Below, piece after piece: positions 1-8,513 of a stretch of 15,251 nucleotides of DNA. The notes under the pieces were generated by a model. The model made no database searches and was not told where the DNA came from. It saw only the letters and a list, made by a program, of their open reading frames with translations. Source of the stretch: Butyrivibrio sp. (GTDB lineage Bacteria; Bacillota_A; Clostridia; Lachnospirales; Lachnospiraceae); assembly GCF_024699075.1 (NCBI RefSeq), contig NZ_JAILQF010000094.1, positions 1 to 15,251 on the forward strand. Direction: 5' to 3'. The position numbers were made by a program, and so were the translations under genes. How positions within the stretch are numbered: position 1 is the first letter of the stretch; each line of letters begins with the position of its first letter.

Positions 1-177
1 GACGGAGCACCAATAGGAATAACAACTTATAAAGTTGATATGGATGAGATGGTCAAAAGGACACTTAAAAGAATCAATCATGCCTTAAAAGGTGAGAAGT
101 ACAGAAGAGGCCTAAGCATTGTAGAAGGATATCTGATAGAAAGAGAAAGTGTAAAGAAATTAGCTAAAAGAAAGTAA
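1..177 (+). CDS. LacI-family transcriptional regulator, C-terminal fragment (partial)
   Basis: The window opens inside a reading frame of 58 codons that ends at TAA 175-177. The last residues (GYLIERESVKKLAKRK) resemble the C-terminus of the sugar-sensing domain of LacI/GalR regulators, where a G-x-LIERESV stretch near the end is common. The DNA-binding helix-turn-helix would lie left of the window and cannot be checked. The gene stands directly upstream of the sugar transport operon on the same strand and is separated from it by its own terminator, so it is the natural candidate for the local regulator. It would respond to a sugar or sugar phosphate derived from the imported oligosaccharide. 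The family call rests on a short tail only. Confidence 0.6.
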   Translation, partial: DGAPIGITTYKVDMDEMVKRTLKRINHALKGEKYRRGLSIVEGYLIERESVKKLAKRK

Positions 178-270
178 ATTTAGCAGGCTAACAAAATTTA
201 TTAGCTAAAAAACCGAAAATAATTACAAAATGCGATTAAAGCCTTATAAACAGGCACTTAATGGAAACTA

Positions 271-320
271 GAGCAACTTGCAAGGAGAAAAAATTCTCCA
301 AAAACAAGTTGCTCTTTTTG
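271..320 (+). terminator. Rho-independent terminator after the LacI-type gene
   Basis: A perfect 10-bp stem, GAGCAACTTG (271-280) with CAAGTTGCTC (305-314), encloses a second 6-bp stem, GGAGAA (284-289) with TTCTCC (294-299). TTTTTG follows at once. This is a strong intrinsic terminator. It separates the regulator from the transport operon, so the operon needs its own promoter downstream. Confidence 0.85.
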
Positions 321-359
321 TTTATTAAGGCGAAATGAGCTAATATTTAAGCTAAATTA

Positions 360-387
360 TTGACTAATAAAAATAAAAGAATAAAAT
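360..387 (+). promoter_or_regulatory. Predicted sigma-A promoter of the mannan operon
   Basis: TTGACT (360-365) and TAAAAT (382-387) are separated by 16 bases. They lie between the upstream terminator and the ribosome site of the binding-protein gene, giving a leader of roughly 30-35 bases. The TTAGCTAA palindrome at 393-400 would overlap the transcription start, a classic repressor position. Read by eye; the start has not been mapped. Confidence 0.55.
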
Positions 388-392
388 ATTAA

Positions 393-400
393 TTAGCTAA
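393..400. promoter_or_regulatory. TTAGCTAA palindrome, candidate operator
   Basis: TTAGCTAA is its own reverse complement and lies just after the -10 box. The same octamer occurs at 201-208, inside a near-palindrome TTTATTAGCTAAAAAA (199-214 region), and at 160-167 at the end of the regulator gene. Related AGCTAA pieces are at 338-343 and 350-355, just upstream of the -35 box. Repetition around one promoter suggests regulator binding, possibly by the adjacent LacI-type protein. Most LacI-family operators have a central CG, whereas this has GC, so the link is tentative. AT-rich DNA also gives such words by chance. Confidence 0.35.
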
Positions 401-428
401 AAACTATATATTTTTTAAGGAGGATATT

Positions 429-1871
429 ATGAATAGAAAAAGATTATTGGCATTGTTAACAGTTTCAGCAATGACAGCTTCTTTGATGGGATGCTCGTCT
501 GCTGCTGACAATACCACAGGTTCAGAAAGCGACGCAACAGGTTCTGCTACAGATGCAGTTACAGAAACTGATACAACTTCTGATGGTGCTGATGCCGGTG
601 AAGCAAGTGAGCTTTCATATACAGCACTCAATCTTGATGATTATACAGAGCTTACTGCTTCAATTAAGTTCCTTCATCATAAGACTGACCGTCAGGAAGA
701 CGGAACTATGGATTCCATGATCGCTGCATTTAACGAGAAATTCCCCAACATAACAGTTACTACAGAAGCTGTTACAGATTATGCTGAAGATGCACTCCTT
801 CGTCTTTCAACAGGAGACTGGGGCGATATCATGTTCATCCCTGCAGTTGATAAGACTGATCTTTCAACATATTTCATGCCACTTGATACACTTGATAATC
901 TTTCACAGGAACTTAACTTTGTAGATGCCTGGGAATATGGCGGAAGCTGCTATGGTATTCCATATATGGCCAATGCACAGGGCCTTCTTTACAACAAGAG
1001 CGTATTTGAACAGGCAGGAATCACAGAGCTTCCAACAACTCCCGATGAATTTGTAGCAGATCTTCAGCTTATAAAAGATAATACAGATGCAATTCCGCTT
1101 TACACCAACTATGCAGCAGGCTGGACAATGGGTGCATGGGATGCTTATGTAGGAGCTGTTTCTAATGGTGATGATACATATGTAAATCAGAAACTTGTTC
1201 ATACAGCTGAGCCATTCTCAGATCCCGGTGATGGAACAGGCGCATACAATGTTTACAAGATCTTATATGATGCATGTGCTAATGGCCTTATCGAAGATGA
1301 CTATACAACAACAGACTGGGAAGGCTGCAAGGGTATGCTCAACAGAGGCGAGATCGGAACAATGGTACTTGGCTCATGGGCATATGCTCAGATGCAGGAA
1401 GCAGGAGATAAGCCTGAAGATATCGGATACATGCCATTCCCTATCACAGTTAACGGAACACAGTATGTAAGTGCAGGTGGAGATTACAACTATGCTATCA
1501 ACGTTAATTCATCTGATGAGAACAAGCTTGCATCACTTGTATTTGTTAAGTGGATGGTTGAAGAGTCCGGATGGTGCTTCAACGAAGGCGGTTACACAGT
1601 AGTTAAGGGCGGCGAGAATCCTGAAATGTATTCAGCATTTGAAGGCTGCGAAGTACTTTCAGACCAGCCGGCTCTTTCAGGAGAAGAGACATATCTTAAC
1701 GATATGAACTCTGAGTCAGAGCTTTCTATAAACGCAGGTGGTAATGATAAGGTACAGCGTATTGTAGAGGCAGGTGCTACAGGTTCAGAAAGCTTTGATG
1801 ATATCATGGCTGACTGGAATCAGAAGTGGCAGGATGCTCAGGAAGAACTTGGCATAGAAGTATTATATTGA
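429..1871 (+). CDS. ABC transporter sugar-binding lipoprotein
   Basis: This 480-residue protein is the extracellular receptor of a carbohydrate ABC importer (SBP_bac_1 type). The N-terminus has charged residues (MNRKRLL), a hydrophobic stretch and a lipobox LMGC, with the lipidated cysteine at residue 22. A Ser/Thr/Asp/Glu-rich linker covers about 23-60 and tethers the domain to the membrane. The rest has the aromatic-rich, secreted character of oligosaccharide receptors, with many Trp and Tyr. The start is set by AAGGAGGA at 417-424, five bases before ATG. Two permease genes and a mannan phosphorolysis set follow. The likely ligand is therefore a beta-manno- or glucomanno-oligosaccharide, as for binding proteins of Roseburia mannan loci. 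The ligand is inferred from context, not from binding residues. Confidence 0.9.
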   Translation: MNRKRLLALLTVSAMTASLMGCSSAADNTTGSESDATGSATDAVTETDTTSDGADAGEASELSYTALNLDDYTELTASIKFLHHKTDRQEDGTMDSMIAAFNEKFPNITVTTEAVTDYAEDALLRLSTGDWGDIMFIPAVDKTDLSTYFMPLDTLDNLSQELNFVDAWEYGGSCYGIPYMANAQGLLYNKSVFEQAGITELPTTPDEFVADLQLIKDNTDAIPLYTNYAAGWTMGAWDAYVGAVSNGDDTYVNQKLVHTAEPFSDPGDGTGAYNVYKILYDACANGLIEDDYTTTDWEGCKGMLNRGEIGTMVLGSWAYAQMQEAGDKPEDIGYMPFPITVNGTQYVSAGGDYNYAINVNSSDENKLASLVFVKWMVEESGWCFNEGGYTVVKGGENPEMYSAFEGCEVLSDQPALSGEETYLNDMNSESELSINAGGNDKVQRIVEAGATGSESFDDIMADWNQKWQDAQEELGIEVLY

Positions 1872-1888
1872 TATGATAATCTTTCTTC

Positions 1889-1930
1889 AAAGCTGGGGAG
1901 AAGGGAATTCTTCCCAGCTTTATTATTTAA
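1889..1930 (+). terminator. Hairpin between binding protein and permeases, probable attenuator
   Basis: A 14-bp stem, AAAGCTGGGGAGAA (1889-1902) with TTCTTCCCAGCTTT (1908-1921), contains one G-T wobble and a GGGAA loop. It is followed by the weak U-rich tail ATTATTTAA. It begins 17 bases after the binding-protein stop codon and ends just before the ribosome site of the first permease. Such a structure can stop part of the transcripts or protect the upstream message, so that far more binding protein than permease is made, as known for malE-type operons. Confidence 0.65.
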
Positions 1931-1941
1931 AGAGGTTAAAT

Positions 1942-2940
1942 ATGAAAAAAAAGAGAACTTTCAAGCAATGGCTAAATAGTAGGGATGGACAACAGGTAAT
2001 TGTTATGTTCGCTTTTATGGTTGTTCCCCTTCTTCTTCTGTTTGTTTTTACATATCTGCCTTTTGGCAAAATGTTTGGCTTTAGTTTTTATAACATGAAG
2101 TATGTAGGAGCCCGCAAGTTTGTTGGCTTAAAGAATTATATCAAGGTCTTCCAGAGAGATGACTGCTTTGGAGCCCTTAAGCTGAGTCTTTACTATATGC
2201 TTGGATCTGTGGTGCAGCTTGCACTTGCCCTATATCTTGCTACAATACTAAGTTTTAAAGTTAAGGGCGGCGCCTTATTCAAAGGCTTTATGTTCTTTCC
2301 TTTCCTTATCAATGGTATTGCTATAGGTTTTATCTTTAAATTTTTCTACACAAGAGGATTTGTATTTGATACAGTCCTTCAGTGGTGCGGATTCCAGCTG
2401 GACAATCTCCCATACTGGCTCAAAGACCAGAGCATTAATAACTTCTCTCTTGTAGGAACCTCGGTATGGAGATATTTTGGTCAGAATATGGTCCTGTTTA
2501 TCGGTGCGATCATGTCTGTTGATTCAGAGCTTTACGAAGCGGCAATGCTTGATGGAGCTAACAGATTTCAGCAGTTCAAATACATTATTATGCCTAGCAT
2601 AAAGACTATTATCACACTTAACGTTATCCTTTCCATTACAGGTTCTCTTAGTGCTTTCGAACCACCTTTTGTTATAACAGATGGTGCAAATGGAACTGGT
2701 ACATACTTTATCGTAATGCATCAGATTGCTCATACCCAGCAAAAAGTTGGTCTTGCATCTGCAATGGCTATCGTACTTCTTGCCATTATCTTCATAGTGA
2801 CTATACTTCAGAAGCTCTTCTTTAAATATGTATTCAGGAATGCTGAGGATGAGGATCCGAGGGCAGCAGTAAGAAGAGAGAAGGCTATTGCAAGAAGCAG
2901 AAAGAGACATGAAAGACTTGCAAAGGCGGGAGGACAATAA
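1942..2940 (+). CDS. Sugar ABC transporter permease, MalF/LplB type
   Basis: This is the first of two integral membrane subunits (332 residues). The start ATG at 1942 is chosen because AGAGG sits at 1931-1935 with good spacing. An upstream in-frame ATG would put the attenuator hairpin inside the gene. Hydrophobic helices are visible at about 18-38, 82-104, 114-136, 170-192, 222-240 and 270-295. The EAA loop that docks the ATPase is clear: YEAAMLDGANRFQQFKYIIMP, about 198-218, with the conserved EAA and Gly. The C-terminal tail is strongly basic (RREKAIARSRKRHERLAK). It pairs with the next gene to form the channel. No ATPase gene is nearby, so a shared MsmK-type ATPase encoded elsewhere is likely. 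Confidence 0.92.
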   Translation: MKKKRTFKQWLNSRDGQQVIVMFAFMVVPLLLLFVFTYLPFGKMFGFSFYNMKYVGARKFVGLKNYIKVFQRDDCFGALKLSLYYMLGSVVQLALALYLATILSFKVKGGALFKGFMFFPFLINGIAIGFIFKFFYTRGFVFDTVLQWCGFQLDNLPYWLKDQSINNFSLVGTSVWRYFGQNMVLFIGAIMSVDSELYEAAMLDGANRFQQFKYIIMPSIKTIITLNVILSITGSLSAFEPPFVITDGANGTGTYFIVMHQIAHTQQKVGLASAMAIVLLAIIFIVTILQKLFFKYVFRNAEDEDPRAAVRREKAIARSRKRHERLAKAGGQ

Positions 2941-3789
2941 ATGAACATTCTTTATAAAATGGGCAGAAAGATGCTTGTCTTTTTAAAATATCTGTCATTG
3001 GTATTCTTTTCTTTTATGGCTGTATTACCTGTTGTATCCTGCTTTATTACAGCTTTCAAAACTGATGAAGAATATCAGACTACTAATGTAATGACAATGC
3101 CGCAGAACTGGCTTAATTTTGACAATTTCGTTCAGGCATTTCAGAAAGCCGGAATGGGCAGAGCTTTTATAAACTCGACGATCATTCTTGTATGTGTACT
3201 TTTTTTCTCAGTAATGATAGGAACACAGCTTGCATATGTGCTCAACAGATTCAAGTTCTTTGGTAACACTATTATAAGAGCACTTTTCCTCTTTGCATCC
3301 CAGCTTCCAGGAGTTGCAATGCAGATCGCAGTATATGAGATCATGTACAAGCTTGGATTCATCAATTCACTTATCGGATACATAATCATGATGTGCGGAA
3401 CTGATATTATATCGATCTACATCTATATTCAGTTCTTTGAAAATATAGATTACTCACTTGATGAGTCTGCGATCATAGATGGTGCAAGCTACTTTACTAT
3501 TTTCTATAAGGTACTGTTCCCACTTCTTAAGCCTGCTATAGTTACAAGCTGCATATTAAAGGGTGTTGGTACTTATAATGAATACTACTGCGCAAGTCTT
3601 TATCTTCAGGACAAGAACAAGTATGCAACTGTAGCTACGTCTCTTTATACCTTTGTGGGCCCTCTTGGTAGTAAATACAATCTTATCTGCGCAGGTGTAA
3701 TCATATCACTAATGCCGGCACTTATAGTATTCATTCTATGCCAGAAGCAGATATATTCAGGACTTACAGCAGGAGCAGTAAAAGGCTAA
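2941..3789 (+). CDS. Sugar ABC transporter permease, MalG/UgpE type
   Basis: This is the second membrane subunit (282 residues), beginning on the base after the first permease's stop. GGGAGGA (2928-2934) inside the upstream gene serves as ribosome site, so the two are probably translationally coupled. A first helix at about 14-36 is followed by the conserved FKT (39-41), then by helices at about 77-100, 110-132, 140-165, 198-212 and 245-272. The EAA-type loop is DESAIIDGASYFTIFYKVLF (174-193), with Gly181 and a following PLLKP. It forms a heterodimer with the preceding permease and imports oligosaccharide delivered by the lipoprotein. Confidence 0.92.
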   Translation: MNILYKMGRKMLVFLKYLSLVFFSFMAVLPVVSCFITAFKTDEEYQTTNVMTMPQNWLNFDNFVQAFQKAGMGRAFINSTIILVCVLFFSVMIGTQLAYVLNRFKFFGNTIIRALFLFASQLPGVAMQIAVYEIMYKLGFINSLIGYIIMMCGTDIISIYIYIQFFENIDYSLDESAIIDGASYFTIFYKVLFPLLKPAIVTSCILKGVGTYNEYYCASLYLQDKNKYATVATSLYTFVGPLGSKYNLICAGVIISLMPALIVFILCQKQIYSGLTAGAVKG

Positions 3790-3816
3790 GACTAGTTTGA
3801 TATAGAGGATAAGAAA

Positions 3817-4986
3817 ATGATAACAAGGGTACAAAAACATCTCACGCAAGATCTCATTCCCTTTTGGAAAGGTCTTAGAGATAATGAATATGGCGGATAT
3901 TATGGCTATCTTGGCTACGACCTTGAGCTTGATAAAAAGGCTGTAAAAGGCTGCATACTTAATAGCAGGATCTTATGGTTTTTTTCAAATACATATACTC
4001 TTTTAAAGGATGAATCGCTTCTTGATGAGGCGCGTCATGCTTATGAGTTTATGAAGGACTATTGCATCGACAAGACCTATGGCGGCATTTACTGGTCCAT
4101 GACCTATGATGGTAAAGTTTATGACTCTACCAAGCATACTTACAATCAGGCTTTTGCCATATATGCACTATCATCATATTATGAAGCATCTGGTGATAAA
4201 GAGGCGCTTACGCTTGCCAGAAACATTTATGACGTAATTGAGAATAAATGTAAGGATAATATTGGTTATAAAGAAGCATCAAATGAGAAGTTTGAAAAGG
4301 CTGATAATGATAAACTATCAGAGAACGGAGTTATGGCTGACAGGACTATGAACACGCTACTACATGTCCTTGAAGCTTATACTGAGCTTTACAGGGTGAA
4401 ACATGATATTAAAGTAAAAGAAGACCTTGAGCAGATTCTTACTATTTTTGCAGATAAGATCTATAATCCAAGGCTTCACAGGCAGGAAGTCTTTTTTGAT
4501 AACGATTATAACTCGATTATAGATCTTCATAGTTATGGCCACGATATCGAGACCTCCTGGCTTATCGACAGAACATTAGAGCTTATAGATGATAATGGAG
4601 AACTTTCAGAAAAGATAAGGCCTATTACCAAGGATCTTGCAGAAGAGATTTACAAGTCAGCTTTTGACGGGCATTCTCTTCCATATGAATGTGAAAAGGG
4701 AGTTGTCAATGAAAGCAGGTCCTGGTGGGTACAGGCTGAAACTGTTGTTGGCTTTTTGAACGCTTATGAGAAGTCAGACAGGAAGGAAGAAAAATATCTT
4801 GATGCTGCAAAAAGCTGTCTTGATTTTATTTTTGATCATGTGGTTGATACAAGAAAAGGTTCAGAGTGGTTTTATGAAGTATCCAAAGAGGGAGAACCTA
4901 ATCCTCTGCACCCAATAGTTGAGGAATGGAAATGTCCTTATCATAACGGAAGAATGTGCATTGAAATAATAAAAAGGTGTAGGTGA
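3817..4986 (+). CDS. Cellobiose/mannobiose 2-epimerase (AGE family)
   Basis: The 389-residue length is normal for cellobiose 2-epimerase (EC 5.1.3.11). This cytoplasmic enzyme interconverts glucose and mannose at the reducing end of beta-1,4-disaccharides. Residues matching the catalytic set of the Ruminococcus albus enzyme are present: Arg51 in NSRILWF, His183 in [10 protein letters not shown], His242, Glu245 and Trp248 in YGHDIETSW, Trp304 and Glu308 in SWWVQAE, and His376 in CPYHNGR. There is no signal peptide. RBS TAGAGGA lies at 3803-3809. Next to a mannosylglucose phosphorylase, its job is to turn beta-1,4-mannobiose into mannosyl-glucose for phosphorolysis. N-acylglucosamine 2-epimerase belongs to the same fold, but the His pattern and context favour the disaccharide enzyme. 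Confidence 0.92.
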   Translation: MITRVQKHLTQDLIPFWKGLRDNEYGGYYGYLGYDLELDKKAVKGCILNSRILWFFSNTYTLLKDESLLDEARHAYEFMKDYCIDKTYGGIYWSMTYDGKVYDSTKHTYNQAFAIYALSSYYEASGDKEALTLARNIYDVIENKCKDNIGYKEASNEKFEKADNDKLSENGVMADRTMNTLLHVLEAYTELYRVKHDIKVKEDLEQILTIFADKIYNPRLHRQEVFFDNDYNSIIDLHSYGHDIETSWLIDRTLELIDDNGELSEKIRPITKDLAEEIYKSAFDGHSLPYECEKGVVNESRSWWVQAETVVGFLNAYEKSDRKEEKYLDAAKSCLDFIFDHVVDTRKGSEWFYEVSKEGEPNPLHPIVEEWKCPYHNGRMCIEIIKRCR

Positions 4987-4990
4987 TGAG

Positions 4991-6163
4991 ATGATACACG
5001 AAAAATATTATGAATTATTAAAAGAGCAGGAAGAGCTTATTACAAGGCCAAATAAGAAGACTTCTTTTTACAACGGGATCTATGACAGGTATGAATATCC
5101 TGTTCTTACAAGAGAACATGCTCCTATATTATGGAAATATGATATTAACAAAGAGACTAATCCATTTTTTATGGAGAGGCTTGGAGTTAATGCAGTAATG
5201 AATTCAGGAGCTATCTACTTAAATGGTAAGTATTATCTTGTAGCCAGAGTAGAGGGAGCAGACAGAAAGTCCTTCTTTGCTGTAGCGGAAAGTGATAAGG
5301 GAACTGAAGGCTTTAGGTTCTGGGACTATCCAGTAGTACTTCCTGATACTGTAAAGGATGAGACTAATGTATATGATATGAGACTCACACAGCATGAAGA
5401 CGGTTATATATATGGCGTGTTCTGCTCTGAGTCCAAGGATAAAACAAATTCTGACCTTTCTGCAGCAGTAGCAGAGGCTGGAATCGTAAGGACAAAGGAT
5501 CTTAAGACCTGGGAGAGACTTCCAAATCTTGTAACAAAGAGATCTCCTCAGCAAAGAAATGTTGTCCTTCATCCTGAATTTGTAGATGGAAAATATGCCT
5601 TCTATACAAGACCTATGGACGACTTCATTGAGACAGGATCAGGAAGTGGTATAGGATTTGGCCTTTGTGATGATATAGAACATCCTGTTATAGATGAAGA
5701 GAAGATGACCAGCATCAGAAGATATCATCAGATAACTGAAGCTAAGAACGGAGCAGGTGCTGTGCCTATTAAGACTGCCAAGGGCTGGATACACATAGCA
5801 CATGGCGTAAGGAATACGGCAGCAGGCCTTAGATATGTAATCTATGCATTTGCTACAGATCTTAAGGATCCTTCAAAGGTTATAGCTGAGCCATCCGGCC
5901 TTCTTATAGGGCCAAGACAGGGAGAGAGAGTCGGAGATGTCAGCAATGTAGTATTCACTAACGGCGCTATTGTTAATGAAAAAAATGAAGTCTATATCTA
6001 CTACGCTTCATCTGATACAAGGCTTCACGTTGCTACAACTACAATTGATAAGCTTATCGACTATGTATTCAATACGCCTCAGGATCCGGGCAGAAGCCCT
6101 GACTGCGTGAAGCAAAGATGTGATCTTATAAGCGAGAATTTAAGGCTTCTTGGTAAGGAATGA
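4991..6163 (+). CDS. 4-O-beta-D-mannosyl-D-glucose phosphorylase (GH130 subfamily 1)
   Basis: The 390-residue length equals that of characterised mannosylglucose phosphorylases (EC 2.4.1.281, as in Bacteroides fragilis and R. albus). It splits mannosyl-beta-1,4-glucose with phosphate into mannose 1-phosphate and glucose in the cytoplasm. The five-bladed propeller pattern of GH130 is visible in repeated blade strands such as [12 protein letters not shown] (78-89) and [10 protein letters not shown]. Asp129 in NVYDMRL is the expected general acid (family Asp131). [17 protein letters not shown] and IHIAHGVR supply the Arg and His residues used for phosphate. The start lies five bases after the epimerase stop, and its ribosome site AGGTGA overlaps that stop, which indicates tight coupling with the enzyme that makes its substrate. 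Confidence 0.9.
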   Translation: MIHEKYYELLKEQEELITRPNKKTSFYNGIYDRYEYPVLTREHAPILWKYDINKETNPFFMERLGVNAVMNSGAIYLNGKYYLVARVEGADRKSFFAVAESDKGTEGFRFWDYPVVLPDTVKDETNVYDMRLTQHEDGYIYGVFCSESKDKTNSDLSAAVAEAGIVRTKDLKTWERLPNLVTKRSPQQRNVVLHPEFVDGKYAFYTRPMDDFIETGSGSGIGFGLCDDIEHPVIDEEKMTSIRRYHQITEAKNGAGAVPIKTAKGWIHIAHGVRNTAAGLRYVIYAFATDLKDPSKVIAEPSGLLIGPRQGERVGDVSNVVFTNGAIVNEKNEVYIYYASSDTRLHVATTTIDKLIDYVFNTPQDPGRSPDCVKQRCDLISENLRLLGKE

Positions 6164-6175
6164 ATGGAACAGAGA

Positions 6176-6203
6176 TTATCTATACAAAAGAAAATATAGA
6201 TAA
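6176..6203 (+). other. AU-rich hairpin between the two GH130 genes
   Basis: TTATCTATA (6176-6184) and TATAGATAA (6195-6203) form a perfect 9-bp stem around a 10-base A-rich loop. It sits in the 96-base gap between the phosphorylase genes. No T-tract follows, so it is not a normal terminator. It may be an RNA stability or processing element, or simply AT-rich chance pairing. Confidence 0.3.
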
Positions 6204-6259
6204 AAAGATAACTAATAAATACAAATATGATATGCAAGTATAAAAAGGAGACAGATACA

Positions 6260-7282
6260 ATGTCAAAATATAAAATGATCAGTGAACCGCTTAAAAATAT
6301 CCCATGGCAGGAAGGACCTGAAAAGTTCGATGGTGCACCTGTTTGGAGATACAAAGAGAACCCTATTATAAATAGGAACCCTATTCCGGGTGTTGCACGT
6401 ATTTTTAACAGTGCAGTTATGCCTTATGAAGGCAAGTTCATTGGAGTATTCAGAGGAGAGCAGACCAACGGTATCCCTTATATATACCTTGGACATAGCG
6501 AAGATGCAATTCACTGGGATTTTGAAACCAATAAGATCCCATTCGTAGACAAGGATGGCAATCCTTTCATGCCAAGATATGCTTATGATCCAAGACTTGT
6601 TAAGGTTGAGGATACATACTATATCATCTGGTGCCAGGATTTCTACGGCGCTTCTATCGGAATGGCTAAGACTAAGGACTTTAAGACATTTGAAAGACTT
6701 GAAAATCCATTCATTCCTTTTAACAGGAATGCAGTTCTTTTCCCAAGGAAAATAAATGGAAAGTTCATGCTACTCTCAAGACCATCTGACAGCGGACATA
6801 CACCATTTGGCGATATCTTCCTGTCAGAGAGCCCTGACATGGAATACTGGGGACACCACAGACATGTTATGGAGAGATCTCCTGAGTGGTGGGAATCAGT
6901 TAAGATTGGCGGAGGAGCAGCCCCTATTGAGACTTCAGAAGGCTGGCTCATGTTCTATCACGGCGTAAGCAGCACATGTAACGGTTTTGTTTATTCCATA
7001 GGAGCAGCTATACTTGATATAGATAACCCTTCAAAGGTTAAGTACCGCTGCGAGACATTCATCTTGACTCCTGAAGAGTGGTATGAAGAGAGAGGATTCG
7101 TTCCTAACGTATGCTTCCCTTGCGCAACACTTCATGACAGTGAGACTGGCAGGATCGCAATCTACTACGGCGCAGCTGACAGCTATGTAGCACTTGCATT
7201 TACAAGACTTGACGATATTATAGATTATGTCAAAGAGCACTCAGTTGTACGCGAATCTGATACAGAACTTGGAATCAGATAA
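6260..7282 (+). CDS. Beta-1,4-mannooligosaccharide phosphorylase (GH130 subfamily 2)
   Basis: This is the second GH130 enzyme (340 residues), the length of R. albus RaMP2-type mannooligosaccharide phosphorylase (EC 2.4.1.319). It removes mannose from the non-reducing end of manno-oligosaccharides by phosphorolysis, giving mannose 1-phosphate. The start is ATG 6260, placed nine bases after AAAGGAG (6244-6250); an upstream ATG at 6227 lacks a ribosome site. Asp110 in YAYDPRLVKV is the expected general acid. NAVLFPRKINGKFMLLSRP and LMFYHGV match phosphate-site strands. The N-terminal extension (MISEPLKNIPWQEGPEKF, about 6-23) is typical of subfamily 2. It would shorten longer oligosaccharides to mannobiose, which then passes to the epimerase and subfamily 1 enzyme. 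Confidence 0.88.
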   Translation: MSKYKMISEPLKNIPWQEGPEKFDGAPVWRYKENPIINRNPIPGVARIFNSAVMPYEGKFIGVFRGEQTNGIPYIYLGHSEDAIHWDFETNKIPFVDKDGNPFMPRYAYDPRLVKVEDTYYIIWCQDFYGASIGMAKTKDFKTFERLENPFIPFNRNAVLFPRKINGKFMLLSRPSDSGHTPFGDIFLSESPDMEYWGHHRHVMERSPEWWESVKIGGGAAPIETSEGWLMFYHGVSSTCNGFVYSIGAAILDIDNPSKVKYRCETFILTPEEWYEERGFVPNVCFPCATLHDSETGRIAIYYGAADSYVALAFTRLDDIIDYVKEHSVVRESDTELGIR

Positions 7283-7335
7283 GAAATCCGGGATAGAATA
7301 AGTAATCTGGAATAAGATAAAGAAAAGAGATTATC

Positions 7336-8472
7336 ATGATAGATTTTGATACAAAAAAGGCTATAGCATGTCGCGGTGATATTACAAGATTTACAAAGCT
7401 TTTCAAAAAGCTTGAAGAAGGTCAACCTGTAACGGTATGCTTCCTTGGGGGTTCCATCACCCAGGGAAGTCTTTCTTCTCTTCCGACTACCTGCTATGCC
7501 TATAAAGTATATGAATGGTTTAAAGAGACATTTAAGGATTCTGATATAACCTATGTAAATGCAGGAATTGGAGGAACAACTTCTGCTTTTGGAGCAGCCA
7601 GATGTGACAGGGACGTGCTTTCATATAACCCTGACTTTGTGCTTGTTGAGTTTTCTGTAAATGATGAGTGCAATGATTATTTTTATGAAAGCTATGAAGG
7701 CCTTATAAGGAAGCTTCTTTATAGTAAGGGCAGACCTTGTGTAGCAACTCTTTTTAACTTCTATTATGAAAATGGCAAGACTGCAGAGAGAATTCATTCC
7801 AAAGTAGCCAGATATTATGGCATTCCTGCAGCATCAATGCATGGAGCTATTTATGAGGATATACTGTCAGGAAAGATAGCAGATATAAATGATCTTTCAC
7901 CTGACGGCCTACATCCAAATGATAAAGGACATGAGCTTTTAAGCCGCGTGGTAACTAATCTTATAGGATCCTTATATAAGGAATATAAAGACTTAGATGT
8001 GGCAAAAGAGGATAAGGATATAGAAGTTTTTGAGCCTCTAACAATTAATACATTTGAAAAAGCAAAAAGACTTGATAACAGAAACTTTAAGGCAGATCTA
8101 AAGGGCTTCAAAGAGGACAGATCAGCTCAGAGAGATATCACAGACTGCTTTAAGAACGGCTGGCTTGGCTCTTTGCAAAATGATAAGATTGTTATTGAAC
8201 TTGAAGGCGAAAACGAGTGTACAGGAATTGCAGTTCAGTATGACAAGACCATGAAACGTCCTGCGCCTGTAGTGGCTGTATCTGTAGATGATTCTGAAGA
8301 TAAGATCATAATAGATTCAGCATTCGACCAGACCTGGGGAGACCTTCTTGATATCAGGCAGATCATAGAGCATGAGAAGATGGGGCCTCACAGGCTTACA
8401 GTAGAAGTAATAGATGACAAGGCTGGAAAGGCAGTGCCATTCAACCTTGTATCCGTGATCATTACCAAATAA
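7336..8472 (+). CDS. SGNH/GDSL-type acetylesterase, probably CE17-like
   Basis: The N-terminal half (about 30-210) is an SGNH hydrolase. Block I is FLGGSITQG with nucleophile Ser40, block II is the Gly of GIGGTTS (about 77-83), block III is Asn109 in FSVNDECND, and block V is Asp190 and His193 in SPDGLHPND. The C-terminal half (about 225-378) looks like a beta-sandwich accessory domain (FKNGWLGSLQNDKIVIELEG, later RLTVEVIDD). SGNH plus a carbohydrate-binding module is the layout of the Roseburia acetylmannan esterase RiCE17. With no signal peptide it acts inside the cell, removing acetyl groups from imported manno-oligosaccharides so that the phosphorylases can attack them. The exact CE family is inferred from layout and context; other GDSL esterases are possible. 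Confidence 0.78.
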   Translation: MIDFDTKKAIACRGDITRFTKLFKKLEEGQPVTVCFLGGSITQGSLSSLPTTCYAYKVYEWFKETFKDSDITYVNAGIGGTTSAFGAARCDRDVLSYNPDFVLVEFSVNDECNDYFYESYEGLIRKLLYSKGRPCVATLFNFYYENGKTAERIHSKVARYYGIPAASMHGAIYEDILSGKIADINDLSPDGLHPNDKGHELLSRVVTNLIGSLYKEYKDLDVAKEDKDIEVFEPLTINTFEKAKRLDNRNFKADLKGFKEDRSAQRDITDCFKNGWLGSLQNDKIVIELEGENECTGIAVQYDKTMKRPAPVVAVSVDDSEDKIIIDSAFDQTWGDLLDIRQIIEHEKMGPHRLTVEVIDDKAGKAVPFNLVSVIITK

Positions 8473-8513
8473 GGTATATTATAAATATAAAAAATGAGAT
8501 TGGAAGTATTGTG

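Noticed and set aside
1873..1941. Upstream start for the first permease at 1873
   Set aside because: The extra 23 residues would be encoded by the attenuator hairpin; the ATG at 1942 has its own ribosome site and gives a normal N-terminus.
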